Shown here piece by piece: positions 27,208 through 38,600 of a stretch of 64,000 bases of DNA. The position numbers and the translations under genes were made by a program. The notes under the pieces are model-generated. The model saw only the letters and a list, made by a program, of their open reading frames with translations. It was not told the DNA's origin and searched no databases. Every line of letters starts with the position of its first letter. Position 1 is the stretch's first letter. The stretch spans positions 2,108,001 to 2,172,000 of the forward strand of contig SRSI01000078.1 in the NCBI GenBank assembly GCA_005656395.1, written 5' to 3'. The stretch is from Strongyloides papillosus (Eukaryota > Nematoda > Chromadorea > Rhabditida > Strongyloididae).

Positions 27208-29187
27208 ATGATATTTTTTGATGGTGTTTTTTATTCGGATAAATGTCTTTCAGCCAGAGCATTACATGAATCTTCATATTTGGAGACTATCATGTATACA
27301 TACATATTTCCTTTACAATTTGCTTTTGGAATAATAGGAAATTCACTTAATTTATGGATATTTGTTTCTGATTCACTTAGAAACAGAGCAAATGATTTAG
27401 TAAGTTTTGAAAGGATAGTTACAATACACTTTTTTCCTTTTCAACATTAATATCCTTTTTTTAGTTGGCAGCAGTTAGTTTATGTGATTTAATATTCTTA
27501 ATACTTATGGTTCCTATTAGTTTATCACATTTTGAAAGTATGAAAGATATGATAACATTTCGATATTATTATTATTATTACAAATCTGAATTATCTGCTT
27601 TAGTTAATTGGATTTCAGCTGCTGCAATTTGGTAAAATTATAAGTAAAGAGAAATATATATGTATTTTTTTGTAGGTTAATTTTTTTTGTTACTGCAGAG
27701 AGGTACTTGGTCATAAAATCACCTTTACGTCCCAAAGTCTATTGGTGGAATAGAAAAAGATCAACATTACTTTTAGCAATATTTATATCAACATTTTTAA
27801 TAACTTCCTATCATCATTTTGAGTATGACTGTCAAATGGTTTATTTTTGTAATGGAACACAAATACGATCATTTTGTTACTCAGCTGGTTTCAATACTGG
27901 AAACAAAAATTGGGATGGTTCAACAAATAGGACATGGGAAATATCAAGTTTTAGAAAATATTATATAATTTATAGTACAGCATGTAATGTTCTATTCGTT
28001 GTATTGGTACCAATAATTGCAGTTGTTGTTTTAACTGTCCTTTTGATAAAAAATTTAGATAGAGAAGAAGAAATTTTACAACATGTTGATGAGACATGTT
28101 GTCATAGATTGTCTATATCACATCACGTATGTTTTTTTCCCTCAAAAAATATTACCTATTTATACTTTTTCCATAAATAGTTATATTTATGTGTATAAAC
28201 TTTCTCTTATTTAATATGATGATATATTAAACATCGATATGTATTGTTATCCTTGAAAATTTATTTACATTTATTATTATTAATAATCATATTTATAAAC
28301 TAATAATATCTAGAAATATAATCATATAAACATTTAAATTTAATAATAATAATAGAAAAGTGAACAGTTATTGTATAATAATTTTAGAGGCAAAAAAGAA
28401 AAGTAACTATTACAGTTATAGCAATAGCATCGTGTTTTGCATTTACTCAAGGTCCTTCTGCTGTCATGTACTTTTGGGAGATGTTTATCGGATTACCGGA
28501 ACAACGAAGATTTATTCATACATTAATGAGTATCACAACAGGATTAGTTATAACCGGAAAAACGACAAATTTCATATTATTTTGTCTAAGTTCTGCACAT
28601 TTTAGGAGAAAATTTGTTGCAATATTTTTTAAAAAATTTCCAAGTGTAAGTTACGTTTGATATTCTGGTAAAAAGATAAATTGTAATCTTGTACCAATAA
28701 TATATTTTTATAAAAGTATACACAAATGATACCACTTAAAAATTAAAATTTCACGCTGGAATATTTGTAATAAACTTCAAATAGCAATTAAAAATTTTTT
28801 ATTTTTTTGTAGCTCGGACAATCGACTATTGGTAAGAGGATGACATCTAGAAGAGCATCAGAATTTTTTCCACCTAAAGGTGAGTTGCATATATCAAAAG
28901 ATCATGAGTTTCATGATCATTCTACAAGTGGTAGTAAACGTAGTTCTTTTCCAAGAACATCATCATCAGGATTTTTACATCGACCATCCATCTTAAGATC
29001 AACCTCCGTTGAAAGTAGTAAATCAAATAAGTCACATAGAAGTAATAGTGAAGGATCAACAAAACAAGTCAATTCAAATCTTCGAACAATTAATAAGGAA
29101 AATAAGAATCTTCTTAAAACACCATTGCCAATGGTTGTAGAGGTTATTAACGAAAATCGAAAAACTGATACATGTGATGAAATATAA
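27208..29187 (+). CDS. Peptide-type class A GPCR, FRPR-like, five exons
   Basis: Seven-helix receptor of the nematode FMRFamide-receptor-like kind; the ligand is unknown. Exons: 27208-27399, 27465-27631, 27676-28126, 28388-28645 and 28813-29187, phase-consistent, 480 residues. Helix 1 has IIGNSLNLWIF and helix 2 LLAAVSLCDLIFLILMVP. Helix 3 ends TAERYLVI (ERY at 128-130). Helix 6 has FTQGPSA instead of CWxP, and helix 7 has TGKTTNFILFCLSS instead of NPxxY, as in several orphan nematode receptors. The long second extracellular loop holds NGT and NRT glycosylation sites. The loop after helix 2 contains six consecutive tyrosines. The C-terminal tail of roughly 125-130 residues is rich in Ser, Arg and Lys and so a likely phosphorylation region. 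No orthologue name is claimed. Confidence 0.82.
27564..27581 (+). repeat. TAT/TAC codon run coding six tyrosines
   Basis: A trinucleotide run inside exon 2 of the second GPCR, in the extracellular loop between helices 2 and 3. It is likely to vary in length by slippage without breaking the frame. Confidence 0.8.
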
Positions 29188-31784
29188 ATATTATACAAAA
29201 TTTATGAAATTTGAAAAAATCAAAATAAAATACAGTAAAGAATAATAAACATTCTTTGACGCAAATAATATTTTTCATTATTAAAAAAAATTGTGTAGCC
29301 ATAAATATGTACTATTTTTACTTTCATAATAAATTCTTTTATTATCTAAATCTGTTAAATTTTCATAGATCCTTGAAAATAAAATTTATAGTTTGAACAA
29401 TTATTTCTTTTCACCCTCTGAGATATAAATCTCCTTTAGACAATATTTATTAAAATTTATCTCCATATGGTAGCTATGTTCATTCTAGTTTAATGTATTC
29501 TTAAAACTAGTTAAAAAATAAGTTTAACATGTCCATGAAATTTAGTATATTTTAAAAATGCGTATATGAGTCATAAATAAAATTTTTCTATTACTTTTAT
29601 AGTTACTCCTTAAATCAAAGCAAAAGAATTTTTTTTATATATTCTTTATATTACTATTTTGTTATGATATTTATGTATCAGTTAAAGGAATTACTTTTTA
29701 GTGTTGACAAATTTTTTTCATTATATAAAGGTATTTTTGTTAGTTAATTTACATTTATTAAAAAAGATTACTTTTTATATTAAAAAAAAGATAGTTGTAT
29801 TGAATGGTTACAATTTTATTAGGTTTACACTTATTTATTAATTCTATATGCTGTTTAAATCTTTCTTCATTTACCTTAATTTCATCATAATTATGTTTAC
29901 TATACTTTTTAAATAATTTGATTAATTTTAAAAAGATAATTTGTATTTTGCTGTTTCATTAACTTTTCACGACAGGTAAAATTATTTATAAATACAAATT
30001 ATTTCCATAAAAAGTTTATTATATTAGCATATAAAACTGTAGGAATTATTTTTATTTTATTGCAATATGTTTTGTCCTATATCAAAGTTTATAACAATAG
30101 AATGTCAAGAGATTTTAATGGCAAATAAAGTATTTAATTGATTTATATTTAAATATGATTGATCTTAATATTTTGCATATAAATATTTTATAGTTACTAA
30201 TCGCATTAATATTAGGATATTATTTTGGTACAAAATTTTTTTCCATTTTTATCCACATTGTTCTGGATTTGTTAATCATTTTATGGATAGTAAACTTAAG
30301 ACTTTATGTGACCTACAATTTTAAAATATTTTTTAACAACCTGTAAATTTTTTGAAAACTTTTACATTTATTAATAATTTATTATTTTTAAATGTTTGAT
30401 GAGATAAAAAATAGAATATATTTGTATTATGTAATAATAATACCCAGTATATAAAATCTTTTCATCTTGTCAACACTTTAATAAATAACCTAACAATCCA
30501 TTTTTATTTTCTTTTGATGTTAATAACATTAAGGTTTAAAATAGGTATACTAAAAAAGGAAATCTTTCTCATCAATAGATAAAACTTTTATATCTCCCAT
30601 ACTACCTATCTTCTTCAATTAAGGTTATATCATTAATATCTCTTAATTAATTAAAATACTCCAATCACAATTCTTTTATATATATAAAATGATTAGAAAG
30701 ATTTTAATGTTGAATTACTATAACTAATAAATTAATTGATATATTCTATGTCGATAAATTACAAGAAGTTCCATTGTCATATTTATTATTAATTGTCTCA
30801 GTGTGTAACGTTCAGGTAAACATAGATCTTTTTAATATAAACATCATAATCTTCAAAAATAAAATTACAACAAAATCAAGTTTTATTACATGTTAATATG
30901 GGATTGAGAGTACTTATGAATTAAAATCCCCCTAAAATGATTTTATGGCGCTACCTATATGTTAAAATTATATATCTATCTATATATTTTTATTTAATAT
31001 GTATTTTTAATATTAATAATAGAAAGTTAGTGAAAGTGATAAAATGATTTTGAAAAATTAGACTAGATTTTATTCACATAATTATATTTTTAACATCATC
31101 ATCATACATTTCACCATACTAATAATATTAGTATTTCAGGATGAAGTATGTCAATGTACATAATATTAAAAGTATCTTTTTTATAATATACTTTTATTAA
31201 AAACACTACAGCTTTTATCTATTATAGATGTATGGATCTTTTTTTATTTTAACAAATTATAAAATACCATATATCTATTTATATTTAACCTTAACCTTTA
31301 TATAAGATATGGTAACTTAAATTTTAGGAATTAACATTTACCCATTAATATATATGGGTATTTTATTTATTATAAATAAAATATATAGGTAAAAGTATGA
31401 AATAACTTTAAGAGATCGTAAAAAAATTGTATAATTTTTATCTTTTATTCCATAATAACATTTTTAAGGTTAACTATATATATGACAATTTAAATTTTTA
31501 AATAATTATCCATATATGTATATCTTTTCATTTTAGACATTTTTCCATCTTTTTTAATGTATATTTTTATTTTATAACACACATTTTGTATTGTAAATCT
31601 CTAAAGTAATAATGATAGATTAGATTTGTTTTATTAATTACAACATAACCTTCTTGATTAAATATTACCTATATATTTTTATCCATTATTTTAATAATAA
31701 AAAAATTCTCCATTTTAAACGAAACAATCTTTTATTTTTTTTATTCTGTCATTACATTGTTTTTTATTATTCTAGAATTTTGCA
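29188..31784. other. Intergenic region, 2.6 kb
   Basis: It lies between the second GPCR and the PTR gene. It is AT-rich, with no gene or repeat recognised. At its right edge is a splice-acceptor-like TATTATTCTAG. Confidence 0.45.
31765..31775 (+). promoter_or_regulatory. Splice or trans-splice acceptor just before the PTR start codon
   Basis: TTATTATTCTAG ends at 31775, nine bases before the ATG at 31785. No upstream exon is visible. In nematodes such a site often receives a spliced leader, but a 5'-leader intron is equally possible. Confidence 0.4.
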
Positions 31785-34600
31785 ATGAAATGGTGGTCTC
31801 TTGAACCGTTATTAAAATTATTCTTTTACAAATATGGTAAATTTGTAAATCGTTACAGATGGTTGTGTTTTATTGGACCATTAATAATAACACCAATACT
31901 TTCATTAGGTTTTTTAAAAGCAGGTGATCTTTTATTAGATGATCCAGCCTACACATTTACACCATATAATGCTAGGTGGAAAAACGAATTAAAAGCATTT
32001 ACAGATATATGGCCAATGGATGAAAATAAATTTATAGCAGGAAAGTCATTCGAAATGAAACGTTTTGTTAATATATTGGTACGGGCAAAGGATGGTGGTG
32101 ATATCTTAAGACCAATTATTCTTGATGAAATTGAATTGTTAAATCAATTTATTATGAATAATATAAGTGTCACTACAACAGATCAGCAATTTAATTTAAC
32201 ATATCAAGATTTATGCTTAAATTATGAATGGAAATGTGGAGGTAATGAACATATTATGATGTTTAAAGAAATGTCAAAATTAGGGAGAGTAATTGATTTA
32301 AAATATCCTAAAGGTGGTAATGATGATACACCAGCATACCTTGGTACAGCTATTGGTGATGTTGTATTAAATGAAACTGATAATACTGTTCTCTCTGCTC
32401 ATATTACACAATTAATATATTTTTTAAAGCAGGAAACTCCCGAGTTTTTAAAGTACTCCTCAGATTTTTCATACGCTATTGAAAAATTTATTCTTCATAG
32501 ATTTCAATCTGATCTCATTGATTTATCATTCATGCATTACCAATCACTTCAGGATGGTTTAAATGAAAACGCTAATAGTTTTGGTATTAATTTTGTTATC
32601 AGTTTTACAACATTATTTATATTTTCAATTATTTGTTCATTCGCTGTAAGGAATCGTAGTGGTTTTAAAGTTGATTGGATAAGATCAAAACCATTAGTTG
32701 CAATTTGTGGTTTATTTAATACACTTATTGCATTATTATCGTCTTTTGGATTTTTAATGCTTTTTAATGTTCAATATAATGTTCTTAATACAATTATACC
32801 ATTTTTAATTATTGCTATTGGCATAGATGATATGTTTATAATGAATGCATGCTGGGATCAAACAGATCCAAATTTAAATGTTGAGGAGAGAATGGCAGAA
32901 ATGATGGAACATTCAGCTGTTGCTATTTCAATAACAAATATAACAGATATTTTAAGTTTTTTTATTGGTGCATTTTCATCACTTCCTGGTATTAACTTAT
33001 TTTGTATCTATGCAGCAACAGCTGTTATATTTTGTTATACATTTCAATTAACATTTTTCTCAGGCTTCACTGCAATAATGGGTCATTGTGAAAATGAAGA
33101 AAGACATTCTATATTTTTGTATAAAGTAAAGAAATCAAATAATGAAAAGAAATGTAGTAAGGTACATGATTTAACTTTAGATAATATTCGCTCTATATAT
33201 ATAAGTGATGATGTTCTACCACCAATGTCTATAGATGAAGAGAAGCATGTTCCACCAAATGAGGTCATTCCAGGTAAATTGTTTAGTAAATCTATTCATC
33301 AACCAAATGTTTTGGTTAAAAAAGTCTCACAATCTAACTCAATAAAAGAAGAAAGAATTATTGAAGATGGTTCAGCAGCAATAAGGAGATTTTTTTCAAA
33401 TAAATATTCACCATTTATATTAAATAACAAAATTAGATTTTTAACAATGACAATATATGTATTGTATTTAATTGGATCAATTATTGGATCATCAATGTTT
33501 AGAGAAGGTTTAGAACCTAAGAATTTAGTTACTAATACTCATTATATCTCTAAATACTTCAGTGATATGACAATGTTTTGGGAAAAAGGACCACAATTAC
33601 ATGTTTTGGTCAAAGATAAAGTTAATTTTACTGATCCTGTACAAAGAGGGATACTCCTTGGTTTAGTTAACAAATTTGAACATACAGAATATACAATGTC
33701 AAGAGAAGGAACAGTATTCTTTTTACTAGAATATATGAATTACTTGGAGCAATTAAATGCAGAACCAGAAAATACAGATAAAATATGGAATAAAAAATTA
33801 TTGAAATGGTTAAAAAATACTGGTGCTGCTAATCAATGGGAACAAGATATAAAGTATAATGATAATAAAACACAAATTGAAGCTTTCCGTTTTACAATTG
33901 CTATGAGGAATATGGTAACACCAAATCAACATAAATTAGCAACAAAATTATTAAGAGAAATTGCTGATGAGTGCCCGTTAAAGGTTGATGTTTACCATGA
34001 AGCATTTCCATTTGCTGATCAATACTTAATCATTATGTCATCAACACTGCAAAATGTTTTAATATCATTATTTTGTATGATATCTATATCATTTTTATTA
34101 ATCCCAAGTTTTCCATCTGCTGCAATAATTGCTATTATGATATGTTCAATATCATGTGGAGTTTTTGGGTATATGACATTTTGGGGAGTTAATTTAGATG
34201 CTGTTTCAATGATCTCTCTTATCATGTGCATTGGTTTTGCTGTTGATTTATCAGCTCATATAGTTTATGCTTTTGTAGCATCATCTGGTATTAATTCAAA
34301 AGAAAAAGTTACCGCAGCATTAGCACATCTTGGATGGCCTATTTTACAGGTAAATAGTTTTTTGTATATTATTATGATTTATGTATTTTTTTTAAGGGTG
34401 CCTCATCTACAATTGCTGGAATATCAATATTATATACAGTTGATGCTTATATTATTTTAACATTCTTTAAAACAATATGGTTAACTATGTTTATTGGAAT
34501 GATACATGGTTTGTTATTTATTCCAGTTATTTTAAGCTTTATCCCATTATCATTTTTCCAAATTAGAAATAGTGATTCGTCACAAAAAAATCATCACTAA
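31785..34600 (+). CDS. Patched-related (PTR) sterol-sensing-domain membrane protein, two exons
   Basis: RND-type multi-helix protein of the PTR family, which nematodes use mainly in cuticle, moulting and epithelial functions. Exons are 31785-34349 and 34397-34600, with a 47-base intron, phase 0, giving 922 residues, a normal PTR length. Helix 1 is at about 27-46. A large extracellular loop with N-glycosylation sites (NIS, NLT, NET) follows. The sterol-sensing domain spans about 268-435 with GIDDMF at 346-351, the PTR form of the proton-relay region. The second half repeats the pattern, with GFAVDLSAHI at about 817-826 and the family C-terminal signature QGASSTIAGIS..AYIILTFFKT..HGLLFIPVILS. 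The reading frame is intact. Which ptr gene it matches is not decided. Confidence 0.9.
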
Positions 34601-34807
34601 TGAAAATTTGTTGTATGTTTATTTAAATAAAATATATTTTATACTAATTAATACATTTTTTTTATAGAACGGGCCGCAAAGTTTTATAATTTAATTTGAT
34701 CCTAATTAATTATATTTTTTTATCTATTTAAATTTTTTGATATTATATAAAAGAAGTTTTTGTTTATAATTTTTAATTAATAATTCTTACTACGATTTTT
34801 GATATAG

Positions 34808-35011
34808 AGTAAAGGTATCCCTTCACCATGTTCATGATGTTTCTAGAATTTGGGAGAATGTATTCCTAAAGCTATATAAATAGGGGTCGTTAACGAATCT
34901 AATCATTTTAAGTTTGTTAAGTCATCGTTTTGTGTTAGTCCGTGTTAATTTATCTTAGTAATTATTGTATACTTATAGGAGTTGTCATTATAAATTAATA
35001 AAATATTTACT
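34808..35011 (+). mobile_element. Solo LTR, AGTA..TACT ends, ATAG target duplication
   Basis: A 204-base segment begins AGTAAAGG and ends ATTTACT (inverted ends AGTA/TACT), with ATAG directly on both sides (34804-34807 and 35012-35015). Inside are a TATA box (TATATAAATA at 34873-34882), a likely start region (TTTAAGTTTGTTAAGTC) and AATAAA near the end, the promoter and poly-A order of an LTR in plus orientation. No internal retroelement sequence is present, so it is read as a solo LTR left by LTR-LTR recombination. Its sequence differs from the LTRs of the full element nearby. Confidence 0.7.
34873..34882 (+). promoter_or_regulatory. TATA box of the solo LTR
   Basis: TATATAAATA followed by GGGG, about 65 bases from the LTR start. 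Confidence 0.5.
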
Positions 35012-35512
35012 ATAGTTCCAAAAATCTATAAATCATGGTGCGATTTTTTATTTTTATAGAAATAAAACATAACGTTATAAATGTCTTATCTATTAACCAA
35101 TGAAAGTTGGTCAATAGAGTTAACGGATTTTTATTAAAAAAATGAAACATTTTATATGTACAATTTAAATCTTTGTATTCATATTTTAGAAATTTGATAT
35201 CTATGAGGTAAAAACTTTTAAATTTATAGTATCTCTATTCTTACGAGTTTGATATTAAATTTACTACGTTATAAATTTATCAAATGAATTGGAAATCTAA
35301 TTTAAATAAAATTTTTGTAATTTATAAAGAGCAAAATTCCTCTTTACAGGAAAAAAATTGTTCAACAATTAATGAACAATATGTTGATTTATTATATAAA
35401 ATTTAATAAAATTTCTTTTGTTGCGAATATATCATTGATAGCTTAATGGGAACAAATTCAGTAAAAAGCGTGTTCAATATAACATTTTTTTTAAATTAAA
35501 AATTCTTATTAC
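35012..35512. other. Short AT-rich spacer between solo LTR and full retrotransposon
   Basis: No gene is seen. It holds the ATAG target duplication of the solo LTR at its left edge and the TTAC duplication of the full element at 35509-35512. Confidence 0.5.
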
Positions 35513-35675
35513 AGTAAATTTTAAAATGTGTCTGGCGATCTTTATTGAAATGGTTTATTAGATGACAAGTAAAAATAAGTGATACAATAAAAAGGAGAGT
35601 ATCCGTATTTTTAAAATTAAAGTATTTATATATATGTTAACCCAAACATTTTGTTTTGTTCTAGAATTTTCTACT
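35513..35675 (-). repeat. 3' LTR of the Ty3/gypsy-type element
   Basis: 163 bases, identical by eye to the other LTR. The element's stop codon lies inside its first five bases. In element orientation it has a TATA-like ATATATATAAATAC and two AATAAA signals downstream. Confidence 0.92.
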
Positions 35676-38600
35676 CCTCCTTTGTTGAATCAGTTACTCC
35701 CTCATGAAACTTCTTTATCATTTGTTTAGACGCGACTCTAGGACGACCTTTACTTCCCTTCTTTTGATAGAATACTCTATTGTGGTCAGAGCTTGTAACG
35801 ACGAAAGGTCCTTTATAAACAGGTGCTAGCTTGTTGGAAGGTATATGATCACGAACCAGAATAAGATCACCTTTTGCAAATTCTTCCTGAGTATGAGGTA
35901 GATGATGAGGGTGAGAATCTAAACGTTTGTTGATTAATTTGTTGAAGGCGATAGAATGAGCTAGTTGAGTTTTATATAATAAGTCAGCAACACATGTATC
36001 GCTATCATAGTTTCCTGGATGTACATATTTGAAGTCTATTATGAGATTTGGTGGAGTTCCATAAAAGAGGTGAAATGGAGAAGTATCAAGTGAATCCGAA
36101 GGAGAAGTATTTATAAAGAAAGTGCAGTAATCCAGTAACTTGTCCCAAAATTTGTAGTTGGGTGGGATAGTGGTGTCTGATAGAAGTTTGGAAATACAGG
36201 ATTCTAATGTGCGAAAGGAGCGTTCAATTAATGATGAAGATTCATGAAGATATGGTGTTCCTTTCTTGTGTTCGATCCCTAGAGCAGAGCAAAATCCAGT
36301 GAAATCATCTCCAAAACATGTGGCGTTGTCTGTTTGAATACCAAGAGGTTTCCCATGGCGGACTACGAGAGAAGTTACTGCTTCAGTTACTTCTCTAGTG
36401 GTACTTGCTTCAACTGGTTGAGCCATTATGAAACGTGAGAAGCAATCAACAAGACCTACTATGTACCGATAAGAGCTGTTTGATGATAAAGCTGGGTTGA
36501 AAGGTCCACACAAGTCAGCACTATAACATAGACGTGGGAGAGTATATGCAATGGTTGATGGAGCAGGTTTCTTGGCATACGAGATATTGCGGTACTGACA
36601 GGTTGAACAGGTTGACGTGATTTCTTTGATGATATCTTTAGCATTCTCATTGAACCAGCGTAACTTCAAAATAGCAGTTAACTTGTTTTTACCAAAATGA
36701 CCACACTGATGTACTTTCATGGCTGTTTGTTTGTATTCATTGAGAGGAAGATAAGGGACGAATACTGAATCATCATTATGCTTGATATACTTTCCTATTA
36801 TTCCATGTTTCGTTTCAAGATCAAGACCAGTTGTATCACATTTAGATTGTATATCACGAATGTTGTATTCACCAACAAGATTCTTAGCCTGGAGTACATT
36901 GATTTGGGAGACTTCTTCGCTTGTGGGATGGGATCTAGAGAGGAGGTCAGCAACATGATTCAATGGACCAGGGCAGTAATTAGGAATGATGTTGTATTCA
37001 GACAATTCATAGATCCATGATTCAAGCAGAGGTGTACTTTCATTGTGAGATTCCGAAGACAATAGTTTGATGACCGGACGATTATCACAATGAAGGTATA
37101 TTGGTCTTCCAATTAAACGAATTCTCTGGGAACGGAAAAAGAGAGTAATACAGTGTAATTCCAAATGGGTGGAGGAACGAGTTTTTATGGAGTGAGGTCT
37201 ACACTTTGACCAGAACATGATTGGTATGGGTGTGGGAGATTCATTGCCGAGTTGTTTCTTCCATTGGATCATTGCAGCTCCATATCCTACTTGGGAAGCG
37301 TCTGTATAAACATGTACCGGTAACGTTTCATCGAAATGACCTAACGATGGAGCGTGACTGAGACGATTCTTCGCTTCATTAAAAGCTTTGACTTGTTCAT
37401 CTCCAAAGACGAAAGGTGTGTTTTTATGTAGCAGCTTATAAAGTGGTTGAAGTAAGGTGGCATATCCGATTATGAATGATTGGAAAAACCCGATACAACC
37501 GATGAATGAACGTAGTTGTCTTACATTTTGCGGGACAGATATTTTTGATATTGCCTCGATAGATGTAGAGTCAATTTCAAGACCATTGGTAGAAACACGA
37601 TGACCTAAAAATTTTAAAGAACGAGAAAGGAAACAACATTTATCACCTGATATTTTTAAACCATGGTCGTACAGGACTTTAAGTGTTGTTGCTATATCAT
37701 CAATGTGCTGCATTGGATCATCAGAAGAAGAGGTTACCAGCCCATCATCGGCATAGAAACGTACAATGTTTTTATAAGGTGCCGTGATTTTGTCCATGAT
37801 CTCCGCTACAATACTTGCCGAATTGATAAAACCTTGTGGTAGACGGGTAAACTCAAAAATTCCTTCATCTTCAGTATACAGGCCGAATCGGTGACAATCC
37901 CTTTCATCAAGTTTGAATTGGTGATAACAAGAGACAAGATCGATTTTACTGAAGTACTTGTAGGAGTGAAGATTGTCAAGTAAATTTCTTATGTTGGAGC
38001 AAGGGTAACGAGCAGGTACGGTATTAGCATTTGTCTTTCTCAAGTCAAGTGTTGCACGGTAACCATTACCATCAGGCTTTTTTACGCATATGAGATTGTG
38101 CAGAAATTGTGTCGATGACGGTCTTATTACACCCGATTGTTTAAGTTCATTGGTGAGATTCGTAGCTAGCGGTTTCAATGAGGGACTCCAAGGGAATTTT
38201 CGAAATACATGTGGGATCTGGCTTAGGAATGATTGTCTAGGTACAGGAATTTTGCATAAACCAATGTCAGTTTTGTTCAAAGCACACATCTTCGGGTACT
38301 CGGGGAATCTTTTGATAATCTCTGAAGTAACATCAATTGGATGATCAGCAGCCTCAACAACAAAGTTATTAAGAATCTTTGAAATATCATGTTTCTCAAA
38401 CGTTAAAACAGTATCATCAAAACTAATGGTTTGTTGTGGAATATCAAAAGTCACAGGTCCAAGAATATGCAGGATTGGAGTACCTAAGATGATTTTGTAT
38501 GACTTATCCAACTGTGATCCAGCTACAACATCCAAATCTGCATTAATCTGTCTATCCTTGATCGTTAAACACATGGTTACTTTACCCAAAGTGTTGCTAA

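Noticed and set aside
28917..29198. Minus-strand frame opposite the last GPCR exon
   Set aside because: Shadow of the Ser-rich tail of the plus-strand receptor.
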